In this document: positions 8,683 to 19,046 of the stretch, in pieces | Position numbering within the stretch: position 1 is the stretch's first letter | Layout: every line of letters begins with the position of its first letter | Assembly: GCA_001632435.1 (NCBI GenBank) | Contig: KV423967.1 | Location: 69,100-133,099 of the forward strand | Origin: Calocera cornea HHB12733 | Taxonomy: Eukaryota > Basidiomycota > Dacrymycetes > Dacrymycetales > Dacrymycetaceae | Length of the DNA: 64,000 bases | Reading direction: 5' to 3' | Program-made: the position numbers and the translations under genes | The notes under the pieces: model-generated | What the model was told of the DNA's origin: nothing | Database searches by the model: none | Seen by the model: the letters and a program-made list of their open reading frames with translations, nothing else

Positions 8683-8764
8683 GCTCTCTTGGCCAAATGG
8701 CAAGGCGTCGCTTTCCTACTATGGTGCGAGGCGAAGATTGCGAGTTCGATCCTCGCAGGGAGTA
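8683..8764 (+). tRNA. tRNA-Arg(CCT) with a 10-nt intron
   Basis: It folds as a cloverleaf. Acceptor stem GCTCTCT (8683-8689) pairs with AGGGAGT (8757-8763) with two wobble pairs. The D stem is GCC/GGC with GG in the loop. Anticodon stem TCGCT (8708-8712) pairs with GGCGA (8730-8734). The T arm is a perfect GCGAG-TTCGATC-CTCGC (8740-8756), which also supplies the internal promoter B box. Anticodon CCT is at 8715-8717 and the intron at 8719-8728, one base 3' of the anticodon as usual for eukaryotic nuclear tRNAs. It reads AGG codons. Confidence 0.85.
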
Positions 8765-9009
8765 GAAGGATACAATATTTTGAACTTCTTGTGGTTCTAC
8801 TTCGGAACTCTTCCACCGGGAGATTCTGCTTCCACTTCGGCTCCGCTTGCTCTGGACCCTTGTGAAGGGTGACGTCAAGCGCGCATCAGCCGTTTCCGTC
8901 CGGTGAGGCTTGGCGAGCCGAGCAAGCGCGCGTCGAGTCCACCCGTTCCTTTCCTGCTCCCTCCCTGCTTCGTTCTCTCACTGTCTCCCTTCGGTTCTCT
9001 GTCGGAAGA

Positions 9010-12000
9010 ATGCTCCGGCCTCTGGTCGGGATACGACGCCTCCCACTCGCACGACAACATGCACTTTTGGCGCGACGAGTGATCCTCCAACGACGGCTCG
9101 CGACCTCGGACGCGAACGACACAACGAGTGTGGTGCGGAACGAGGGACTGCCGGACCAGCCGATACCAGATGTGAGCGCGCAGCATTGCTGAACGAAGCT
9201 GCAACTAACCTATATGCTAGCCACCAGGGCGGAAAGACGCGTGGCTCTACGTTTCCGGCGTGTTTCCTATCCGATTCGCCTTCTGGGAGTGCGTGAACCG
9301 TTCCATGTATGCGCGCGTCGTTGACCCCTCCCAGCATCCGATACGCGATCGCCCGGCTCGAGAAGGAAGACATCATCGACCAGATCACGGGGCTCATCAA
9401 CGACTTCACCAAGTACAGGTTCGAGGTCCTTGCGGTCGAAGCGGCGCAGAAGGACGGCGGCGTGTTCATTCACTTCGAGTACGACTCGACCCTCCCGGCG
9501 GCTGTGCAGTCCACAGCAACGGGCGCACCGGGTACTTCGCCGCCTGCTCCGCCTATACAGGGGACGGGCGACTTTGCGAGGTTGAAGGAGATTGAGGAGG
9601 GGTTGAGGGCGGAAGTGGAGAAGAAGGGCGGGCTGCCCACTTGGAAGAGGTACGGGACCGGGCATGTGTGGTTGGTCAGGGGGAAGCCGTGGCGAGAGGT
9701 GCGCATATTGGTGCAGTCTGCGTATGAATGCGCTCTGACTTGGGTGACAGGACTTGTATCGGTTCCCAAGCCCGCAGCTCAAGGTCGAGTTCGACGGACC
9801 CGATGTTGACCACGAGTCTCTTTATGATATCCTCCGCGTACGTATACTCTCAACGACTCCGTTCGCCAGTGCTGACGTGACGTAGCCCTACGGTCGTATA
9901 GCGGACATAACCACCCCCGTCCCTGTCCCGGCTGGAACCCTCCGCTCCTCCATCGTACGCTTCACGGCCACCCGCAGCGCGGCAATCGCCCGCAACTGCT
10001 TGCACGGCGTCGCCGTGGCGCCGCATGCCCATGATCTGGGCGCCATCCATGCCATACCACCGGATGGGAAGCTCACAAGGCTCAGGATCGTTTACGAGAA
10101 GGCGCTCAAGGATCACCTGATCATGGACTGGATCACCAACCACCCGCGGATCGTCCTTCCGGTTGCCGCTTTTCTCTTGGCCACGTTGACATACACCGTA
10201 CGATGATATCCCTGCTATCGCCACTCTTGCGCTGACGCATTCATAGATCTTCGACCCTGTCCGTGCATGGTTCGTCGAAGCCAAGGTCTTGGACTGGTTT
10301 GACTACCGAAGTATATGCGTTTTGTTTTCGCTAGAGCGTTCATTGACGACCACCAGACTATTCAGCGTTCCGGTGGCTGAAGCGTAACACGATCGAGCGG
10401 CTGTCGTTCGACCCATCAGCCGCAGCGACACCCTTACCCAGTGCAAGTAGCGCTTGGCGGGAGCGGCAGGATGCGGCGCGTGATATCACCACTTTCCTTG
10501 CTTACCAGCCATGTGAGTTCTTCATCTTTTCAGCAGCTGCGCAGGAGTGCTGATACCTTTCCAGCGAACTTTGCTCTCGTGACTGGCCCCGAGGGAAGCG
10601 GCAAGGGCGTCATGTTGTCACATGCGCTATCGACCGGTAATCGCCACGCCTTAACGATCGACTGTGCCGAGCTGTGCAAAGCGAGCTCTGACGCGGCGCT
10701 CCTCTCCGAGCTCGCGAAACAGACCGGCTACTGGCCTGTCTTCTCCATGCTCTCTTCCCTCAACAACCTGCTCGACCTCGCCAGCGTCGGTCTCATTGGG
10801 CAGAAGGCAGGGTTCAGCACCTCCATCCAAGAACAGCTTAAGCAAGTTCTCGAGGTCGTCGGCAAGGGCCTTGAAGGCGTCTCGAAACACCACAAAGCGC
10901 AAGTTGCTAGGCGGGAGGAGTTCGCCAAGAACGAGGCTGCCGAAAAGCGGCAGGAGGAGGAGCGGGCCGAGCTCATCCGCCTCGGTGTTTGGCATGACGG
11001 GCGGCTCGACTGCGTGGCCGGGAATGGCATCATGTCCGAGCTGGGCATAGGGGATGAGCTCATGACGGAGGCGGACTACGATGCTGTCAAGGAAAGTGAT
11101 GCAAGTACCCGAGTGGTGGCGGCGCCTGCGGAGCCTGTGGAAGGGGAGGTGCAAAAGAAGCTCGAGGAAGAGAAGGAGGATATCACTTCCTTGCCCGTGG
11201 TTGTGATGAAGAACTGGGCCCTGAAAGGAGCGAAGAAGGACGAGCTCTGGGAGGTGCTATCTGCGTGGGCCGCGGCGTTGGTGGAGAATAAGGTTGCGCA
11301 GGTGATCTTTGTCTCGGATAATCCGGGCGCGCCGAAGAATCTCGCGAGAGGTGCGTATGGCAGTCCTTACTCGAGATTGCTTCTGACGTCCGTTAGCTCT
11401 GCCGTCCAAGCCAATAACGACGATCGCGTTGACGGATGCGACTGCGGAGAGCGCGCTCGGTTTCGTCACCGAGAAGCTGAAAGAGGCTGGGATGCAGGAT
11501 GGATTGTCGGCTCAGGACTGTGAGGAGGTCCGGAGATTGGGTGGCCGATTGACCGACCTCGAACATGTAAGTGACTGTCTATCCCACCCCTCCGAGGTCG
11601 TGAAATTGATGCTGCTCCAGTTCGTCTACAAGGTCCGCAACGGACTAACTATCTCCGATGCAGTCGAAGATATGATCTCCCGAAACGTTTCCGAAGTGCG
11701 GAAGAATGCATTCGGTGACGATGCCGAGGACGCCAAGAACCTTCCTTGGCGGCCGGAGCAGGCCTGGGGCATCTTCAAACGTCTGGCGAAGGAGGAGGAA
11801 GTGCCATACGCGGATGTCTTGCTCGAATATCCATTCAAGGGTGACGAAACGGCCTTGCGCGAACTCGAGCATGACGAGTTCATCAGCATCACCCAACTTA
11901 ACGGCAAGCACAGTTTCACATCTCCTGGAAATTCTACTCATCAACTAGCAGGTCGACCAAATTCAATCCGGGCTGGAAAGCCAGTGTACTATTCCGTCTT

Positions 12001-12330
12001 CCAGCGACTGACGGACGGTGAGTCGAGCCTTTGACAATCCCTCACCTGTTCTCAAACCCTGTGCTAGACAAAACCTTTGCGGCAATGCAAGACATTGCCT
12101 TCAACGAGAGGGCGATAGCCGGCGCAGAGTCCACCATCAAATCTGCAGAACAGGAGCTCGATACTCTCACGAACATCGGCTTGGACACAGGGAAGGGGTG
12201 GATTGAGCCCAGTGGACTGGAAGCTCGGGCGCACTACCTGATCAAGAAGATCCAGCAGAACGAAAAGAAGCTGGAGCAGCTGGAAGCGCAGAACAACAAG
12301 CTGAAAGCGCTGCTGAAGGAGGGAGAGTAG
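9010..12330 (+). CDS. YME2: Yme2-type mitochondrial escape protein (RNA12 family)
   Basis: The N-terminus MLRPLVGIRRLPLARQ is an arginine-rich mitochondrial presequence. Next comes AWLYVSGVFPIRFAFW, then an RRM-like region (DLYRFPSPQLKVEF to GRIADITTPVPVPAGT), a single membrane span in RIVLPVAAFLLATLTY, and an AAA-like nucleotide-binding part with P-loop GPEGSGKG and the family block GYWPVFSMLSS. The end is a coiled coil (ENEKKLEQLEAQNN type). In yeast Yme2 sits in the inner membrane and influences mitochondrial DNA escape and nucleoid organisation. Several introns are evident, for example after VRNEGLPDQPIPD and after NLAR near 11350; frames join cleanly. The end at 12330 is firm; the 9010 start is the only ATG giving the presequence. 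Confidence 0.9.
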
Positions 12331-13780
12331 GAGGTGGGCCGATATATATGACGATTGGAGGCGTTTGTCGTTGATCTACGTGTACACTCAACTTCGTCGT
12401 CTGATGGAGTGATGTGGGAGCCTGGGGATGCAGCCCTTCGGCTTCCTTTCCTGTCCCTTCCCCACGCTACCCTTCCCATCCGGCTCTACTAGTACCTTCC
12501 CTTCTCCCGGGAGCACGCCCGAAGCACCGGAGCCGCCCATCGTCATGATCAGTCGCTACGTTCCACACTGAACACGCTGAAAACTGTAACCTCTGCACCC
12601 CGCTCGTCTTAGAACGCTTCCTGGGGTCCATGCACGGGGTATCCGTACTGTACTGTATTGCCCAACCTGGGCATGAAGTATATCGCACGTGGCCCATATC
12701 CTCCATCAGCCAACGATCCCCGTCAACAGCTCAAATTACGAAAATCCCAAAGCGAATACGCAGCGTGGACGCGAGCCGCGCTGGCGCGCGGCGCTCCACC
12801 ATTAAGGGAGGAAATTTAGCAGGGAAGGAAGAAGTGCGAGACGGACACTGGGACGCGGCAAGAGCCCGATCCAGCCCTGACGGTTTCCGTCTGGTCCCTT
12901 TCTGGTCCCTCTGGTCCCTCTGTGTACGATAGGTGGGCCGGCTGGGCCTGTAGGGAGGCGAGCCGCCAGGCCAGGAGCAAGCTTCAGGGGGCCCAGCGGT
13001 ACCTGATCGGCACAAGCTCTTCCGCGTCCGGTCACGGTGCGGTGGCGGCGGCCGGGGCATACTGTATACAGATCTTGGAAACGGGAGGAATCATCGGCGC
13101 TTCTTGCCGTTTCTGTGGTGGTCGGCACCGCCGCCGCTGCCGCTGCCGCTGCCGTACCGGGCCAGTCTTGTCCAGTCAGCACCTCGGGCCCCCGGGAGCC
13201 CTTCCCAAAAAGCGCATGTCTCTCCGGCAGGTGGCGGCCACTCTAGCGGAGGCATCCAGTCCAGGGCCTGGTCCCCTATTACGCGGCAGGGCTGGGCGGG
13301 CCCTTTCTCGCTTGCGCTTGGCCATCCGCACCCGTGCGCCTGCGCTTTGGGCGTCGTGCTTCCCTTCCCTCAGGGATGAGCGTGGCAGCCTGGGGCCGAA
13401 GCTGGGGGTAGGGACGGGAGGGTAGGAGGGGGTAGGGACGCAAGGGATGGGGGGGAAAGGGCGCTCACCGCACACAGGGAGGTATATCATCCCCCTCCTC
13501 CTCCCACTCCGGGCGCATACACCTCCCTCCCTCACCCCCACCCCACTCGCACTCGACCACCGCGCTCCCCTCCTACCTCTCACACACGCTGTCTCTGTCC
13601 CACCCCCTCCCCCGCTTGCCCACCCCAACCCCAACCCCAACCCCGACTCTCGTCCCCATCCCGACCGCCCCCCTCCCCCCTCCCCATCCTCACCCAACGG
13701 CGCCTCCCCATCCCCACCAGTTCGCGCCCCTCCCCGCGGACTTGCTTTCACTCCTCCCAGGAATATTCGGAGTATCCACC
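12331..13780. other. Long intergenic stretch with simple repeats
   Basis: No supportable gene. It includes GTACTGTACTGTA at 12645, a triple tandem of CTGGTCCCT near 12890-12915, and a pyrimidine-rich tract from 13490 with CCCCAA repeats at about 13622-13645. Overlapping open frames on both strands follow the composition, not a protein family. Confidence 0.45.
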
Positions 13781-14032
13781 ATGCCCGCCTCCTCCAACCC
13801 CACTCCCTCCGCCTCCTCATCGCACACCGGCGCATCGACCACCGGCTCAGGTACAGGATCAGCATTCGTCCTCTCCCCCTCGCGCCCTCCCCCAAAGGGC
13901 GCTCCCAGGCTGCCCAAGACGCTGCTCAAGGCGCACGCCCAGGGTCCGCTCACCAGCCCGCCGCCGTTCGCCGCTGCGGAGGGGGGCAGGCCGCAGCAGC
14001 CTCGGACGGAGAGTAAGGGAAATGTCAAGTAG
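13781..14032 (+). CDS. Hypothetical small Ser/Pro-rich protein
   Basis: ATG at 13781 follows a long CT-rich tract, as many fungal starts do, and opens an 83-codon single exon rich in Ser, Pro, Ala and Gly. The centre, LPKTLLKAHAQG, is the only part of normal complexity. I recognise no family and see no membrane segment. It could be a chance ORF in biased sequence; conservation in a related genome would settle it. Confidence 0.3.
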   Translation: MPASSNPTPSASSSHTGASTTGSGTGSAFVLSPSRPPPKGAPRLPKTLLKAHAQGPLTSPPPFAAAEGGRPQQPRTESKGNVK

Positions 14033-15958
14033 CTGGAGCTGCTTGCGTGGGTGCCCGCCGGGGGGGGGGGGAAGGGGGGGGGGAGGTTGTTCTGGATGCT
14101 GGGCGGCATGGGTCTAGGGGAGAAGCGAAGCGAGGGAGAAGCGGGACTGGACTGAGAACACCCACACCCACACCCGCACCTGCACTACAGGAAGAAAGGT
14201 CCGTCACCTCGCTCCTTCGCTTAGCCAGCTCGGGCTGGGGCTGATCACTTCTTCAGTTCGTCAGCTGTCCGGTGATATCGGAGCGGTGTGGAGCCCTTTC
14301 GAAGCGGGACATGGAACGAGGTTAGGCTGCGAGGAATGAGGGGAGGGGAGCGGTGCGGTCGAAGATCGGACCCACCGACACCTACACCTACACCTCCGCA
14401 TACAAACCGCATACATCCTGCTCATCTAACCCCAACCCCCCCCTACCGCCTACCGGACACTGGACATCCGGCCCGTACCCACCCCGCTGTCCCCACACCA
14501 CACCACACTTCACTCCCGATTCTCGCCCTCCGACACCTGATTCCCCATTCCCGGTCGAGCACGCGGATCCTCCGCTCCCCGGCCCTGTCTTCCCTCTACC
14601 TATCGCCCCCTCCGTCTCCGTCTCCGCCTCCGCCTTCGAGTTGTCCTCCCTCCCCCGATCATCTGTCCTCCTGTCCCTCTCTCTCTCTCTCTCTCTTTCT
14701 CTTTCTCGTCCGTCTCGTCCGTCTCTGGGAGCGCCACCGCTGCGCTGGATGTATGCCCGCTTAATGTCACGGCTCACAAGGTTCCACCGTTCCAACGTTC
14801 CAACAATGTACACTACCACTATCGCTACATCTATCTCCGATTCCAATTCCAATTCCGATTCCGATTCCGATTACCAGTCCCAACGCTGTTTCCCGAACCC
14901 GACCCTGAACCCGAACAAAACAAAGCAAAACAAAACAAAACCACCGGACACAAGAACAAGAACACGGAGCAGGAAACAGCCCAAAAACGCGGGAGAGCGC
15001 ACGTGCTGTACAATGTATGTGCAGTACAGTAACCCACCCGCACCCCACCCGCCCTCTCTCGCCCTCTCTGTCTCTCTCTCGTACCAACCCCTGTCCAATA
15101 TAGTTCCAGTTGTGCTATCCATGTACAGTACAATCCCCCCTACACGCGCTATGCTGCAGACTCATTGGGAATGTCACGTTGTCTCCTCGCTGTGCAGACA
15201 CTATCCCTCGGCACGCGTCCCGCATTCAGGCAGGCAAGCAGGCAGGCAAGCAGGCAGGCAATCAGTCAATCAGGCAGGCAGTGACGGGCGTACAGTACAG
15301 CATGGCCCCACCGCCCGACAGACAAAAGCCAGGCACGGGTACAGCGAGTGAGCGAGTGCCTGGCCGACTTCCTTTCACTGCAATTCAGGGCACTCACTGA
15401 GCGGGTGCAATGCTCCGCGGTCTTCCCCCGCCTTCAGTCGCCCACCAGTACTAGTAGTGTAATTGGCGAATTGGCAATAACTTAGTGGTAGCACACCCTC
15501 GACCGACCGACCACCCGACCACCCGCAGGGCCGATCACTCGCCCCTGCGCCCGCAACCCTCATAACGTAAGTACGTCACACACATAAGTTACAAGGGAAT
15601 GCGTTGAATGTCAAGCCCGCGGGTGCCTAACCCGAGCCTCGAGCCTCGAGCGCGCCCTAGCCGTCCCAGGAGACTGGTGCTCAGGCCCGCGGGGCTAGCC
15701 TGTCATCGGCTCGCATACCGGGGGGAGGGGGGGGGGAAGAGGGCTCGCGATGTATCAGGCAACGTGCGCGCCTTCTGAGCTTACGCCACGGTACAGTACG
15801 CCGATACAGTACGCCGATCCACTCGGTCGGCCCGAGCTTCTCCCCGCCCACCCCGACTCCGACTCCGACTGGACGCCGACGACTCGCACGGCGCTGGCAC
15901 GGACGGTCCAGTCCCTCCTTTCGTCCTCCGACCCCAGCACCCAGGACCCAAAGCGCCA
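14033..15958. other. Low-complexity intergenic region
   Basis: No gene seen. It contains poly-G runs (about 14059-14085), a CT microsatellite (about 14680-14705), a GATTCC hexamer array (about 14838-14872), a GGCAGGCAAGCA array (about 15226-15285) and several GTACAGTAC-type palindromes (15021, 15122, 15290, 15791, 15804). The 332-codon frame at 14353-15351 is a translation of these repeats. Confidence 0.5.
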
Positions 15959-16818
15959 ATGACCCCCGCACCCTCATCCCGGCGTCCCTCCTTCCCCACC
16001 GCCTTCCCCTACCCCTCCTCAGCCTTCACCCGGCAGGACCCCAGCCCGGACTGGGTTTTTTATGCGGAACCGCGGTTCGTGCAGCATATTGACGCGCGGT
16101 GTATTGCCAGGCTCGGGGAGTACTATGCGGAGGTGCTTCCCCGGCCGTTGCCCGCTTCCGGCCCCTCGTCGTCTACGGGAGAGCAGCAAGAGCAGCCACC
16201 GCGGATCCTCGACCTCTGCTCAAGCTGGACCTCCCACCTCCCCGCCCCCTACTCCCCGCCAAACGCATACATAACCGGCCTCGGCCTCTCCCTGCCCGAG
16301 CTGGCCGCCAACCCCCGTCTCGCGCGGAGAGTGGTGCACGACCTGAACGCCTCGCCTGCCCTTCCGGAGGAGGTCGGGCAGGCGTACGACGCGGTCGTGT
16401 GCAGCGTCAGTGTGGACTATCTGGTCAGGCCGCTCGAGGTGTTTCGCGAGCTTGCAAGGGTCATGAGACCGCGTGCGAGGGCGCATATGACGTTCTCCAA
16501 TCGGTGTTTTCCCACCAAGGTGCGCTTTGTGTTGCACTGCTGCAGGGTGAATGTACGGCAGGGCGCTGATGAGCCGCGTTGCAGGTCATTCGGGGCTGGC
16601 TTGGGATGGGGGAAGAGGAGCGGTGTGATTTGGTTGCGTGTTATTTCCATTTTGCCGGTACCGCCGGCTTGGGTGAGGGAGAGGATGTGGGAAAGGAGTG
16701 TGAACCAGGGGAGCTGTGGGAGGACATCGAGATCGTCACGCTGCTGGAGCGTAGCGCGGCAGGCGACCCGCTCTGGGCCGTCCGAGCTCAGAGGTCCGAT
16801 CGGGCAGTCCCCTCCTGA
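15959..16818 (+). CDS. SAM-dependent methyltransferase (class I)
   Basis: Two exons, 15959-16519 and 16585-16818, joined in frame at PTK-VIRGWL. The Rossmann start is degenerate (RILDLCSSWTSHLP), as is usual for this subgroup. The post-Rossmann block YDAVVCSVSVDYLVRPLEVF and the strongly conserved VMRPRARAHMTFSNRCFPTK follow. The second exon carries a histidine-bearing YFHFAGTAG. Homologous proteins occur in fungi, algae and plants as small methyltransferases of unknown substrate. The length of about 265 residues fits. It is convergent with the SPO7 gene, with only 79 bp between the stops. No targeting signal is obvious. Confidence 0.82.
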
Positions 16819-16897
16819 GCGCAACGGCATGAGTGTCCGAGTATGCATTAAAATACAGTGTAAGTTATCGCCTTGGCCATCGCCCCCCAGCAGCGAG

Positions 16898-18057
16898 TCA
16901 CGGCTCCCGCTCGAGCTCGATGCCCTCCAACCGCCTGGCGATGCGCGCGCTGCGTCGCCTCGCCACACTGCCGGGCGACTGTCCCGGCCCGCTGACGAAG
17001 CTCGGCACCCTCTCCCTCCCCGGGCGGGCGTCGCGCTCGCTCGCCGGCTCCACCGCTGGGCTCGGGCTGCGGCTAGGCAGCCTGGAGCTGCTCGGCGTCG
17101 GCACCATGCTGCTCGCAATGCTTGGGCTGCGTCCCCTCTCCCCACGGCGCTCCTCCTCTCCCTCCGCCTGCTCCTGCTCCTTCCCCTGTCCCCTCCCCGC
17201 GCGCAGAAACGAGAGGTAGACCCCCCAGCGCTGCGCCTGCCCCCCGCGCTTGGCCCTCCGCCGCTGCTCGAACCCCGCGCGGTACGACTCATAGGCGTCC
17301 CGGAAGGAGGGCGGGATGCGCGGGGAGAAGATGAGCTCGCCCCGCGGGTTGCTGCTTGGCGGGAGGGGCTGGAGCGGGGACCGCGAGGAGGGGTGCAGCG
17401 CTGGGACGGTTAGGCTTGCGGTTGCGGGCGTGCTGGGGTGAGACGGCGCTGCGGAGGGGACCTGGAAGAGCAGGGAGAGCGGGTAGGGGAAGATCGAGGG
17501 AGAGCGGATGTTGAAGTACATGTTGAAGGAGCGGAGTGCTCTGTTTGCTGACGGCACATACCTGCCCAGCACCGCATCACATCAGTACACGCGTGCACCC
17601 GCAGAGCGCGCAACCACGCACCGGTTCGCATACCCAATCTTCTCGGCGTACATCCCGCTCGCAAAGAAGAGGATCAGTGTCGTGCTCGCGATGAGCAGCA
17701 GGCCGGGCGTGACGTAGGGGTGTGGTGTCCAGACCGGGTCCCACAGCGGGTGCTCGGCCTTGAGCGCGAGGTTGATGACGTAGGGGGTGAAAAAGGTGTG
17801 GAGGAGCAGGTCGGAGGTGAGGAGGGTGATGCAGAGGAGGAGCGTGCATAGGAAGACTGTGTGCGTAGCATCGGTAGGTGAGGGGTCAGTATATGCACGG
17901 TGGACGGCGGACGTTGGGACGCACGCTGGTATCTCGCCTTCTGCTTCTTCAGTCGTGCATTGTTCGTCTTGAGCCGCTCCTCGAAGAACAGCAGGTCACG
18001 GAACGTCGCATATTCAGCTGGCGGGTGGTAGGCTGGAGGCTTGGCCCGCGGTGGCAT
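16898..18057 (-). CDS. SPO7: Spo7-like regulatory subunit of the Nem1-Spo7 phosphatase
   Basis: Start ATG at 18057 (MPPRAKPPAYHPPAEY). Family signatures follow: TFRDLLFFEERLKTNNARL near the N-terminus, two membrane spans, then YVPSANRALRSFNMYFN and RGELIFSPRIPPSFRDAYE. The spans are in VFLCTLLLCITLLTSDLL and the segment encoded near 17640-17700. At least two introns interrupt it. The C-terminal 120 residues are a basic, serine-rich tail with RARIARRLE-like segments and are poorly conserved. In yeast Spo7 binds Nem1 at the nuclear envelope and ER and activates the Pah1 phosphatidate phosphatase, controlling lipid storage and nuclear membrane growth. Confidence 0.85.
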
Positions 18058-19046
18058 GAAGGAGGGGAGGGGAGATGGCGAGAGCGAGCTCGGGCGGCCG
18101 GACGGACCTGCTGTGACAGTGGACAGGTGCGCGACGTGGGGCAGGACAGGGTGCAAGTCAGGTGAGTCTTATTACGGCAAGTGAGAAGTGCAAGGACACA
18201 GTCACATTTTGATTTCCGCGTCTCGCATCCCCGAGGGCCCCACGGCATCCCTGAGCCCATTTACAGAAAGTGTCGGAGCTCTATTTATGTCAATTCAGCT
18301 CTTTTTTCATCCTTTCAAGAAGCTGCAGACCGGTACCAACTCTCGAGCTTACAACCATCAGAAGAGAAACTAGGACTAAAGCTGATTTTATGCACAAATA
18401 AGTTGGGAAATTTTATGTTAGCTTTTGCTTGTTAGGGGCACAAGGCATGTCTCTCTGCGCCATACCCGGGTGCAATCCTTTTCGGAGTTGGAACACGGAA
18501 ACACTTTGTGACAGATTATGTCAGCACATTAGCAGTTAGCCGCCCTGGTTGTACACAAAAGACATTTTCGCCAGTTCCGAATATTCTACATGCTACATTC
18601 AACTAATAAAAAGGGTAGACATACTGTATCCAAATACTGGGCTTACAATGGGCCTATTTCTATGTGAGTTTTGTAAGGAGAAATGGCAGGAAAGGCAGGA
18701 ATAGTGCGTCAGAATATCATAAATGCATGCTCTTTTGGTTGCCTCGGGACCCTCGGAAGTCGCGTTTCGAGTATCGGAAGCGGAATTCGGGATTGGATTT
18801 TGACCATGCACTTCCCACCTACCGTAGTCTTATTCATTCATCCCCAATTGGCTCGCTATTCATTCGGGCGCTCCTCTGCTCCGGACGATGAGGAACATAT
18901 CGCTACAGTGCGTCTATTGGGATGGCTTATGTGGTATAGGTATGAAGGGGATCTGATTATCTCTCTAGTGTGTGTCGTGGATCTTCTATTTGCTGTGCCC
19001 ATTCGCACAATTAGTAGCCTTCGCGCGGTAACCTGGTCCGCTGACA
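18058..19046. other. Low-GC intergenic island
   Basis: Most of 18260-19030 is clearly richer in A and T than its surroundings and holds no convincing gene. Bases 18188-18255 and the reverse complement of about 18742-18812 resemble each other loosely (each reads GTGCA, GG, CA, then a CCGAGGG-CCC block). This could be a worn inverted-repeat element of about 630 bp. Confidence 0.35.

Noticed and set aside
13622..13645. CCCCAA repeats as a possible internal telomere tract
   Set aside because: Only about four units inside a broader C-rich tract flanked by ordinary genes.
13176..13895. 239-codon reverse-strand frame
   Set aside because: Gly/Arg-rich translation of the complement of a pyrimidine tract.
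15226..15285. Short array of GGCAGGCAAGCA units as a possible CRISPR-like array
   Set aside because: Units are contiguous with no spacers; a simple microsatellite in a eukaryotic intergenic region.
14353..15351. 332-codon plus-strand open frame
   Set aside because: It translates CT and GATTCC microsatellites and other low-complexity DNA; no family feature or splice pattern.
15462..15560. tRNA-like A box (TTAGTGGTAG)
   Set aside because: No matching B box or T arm and no acceptor stem could be paired.
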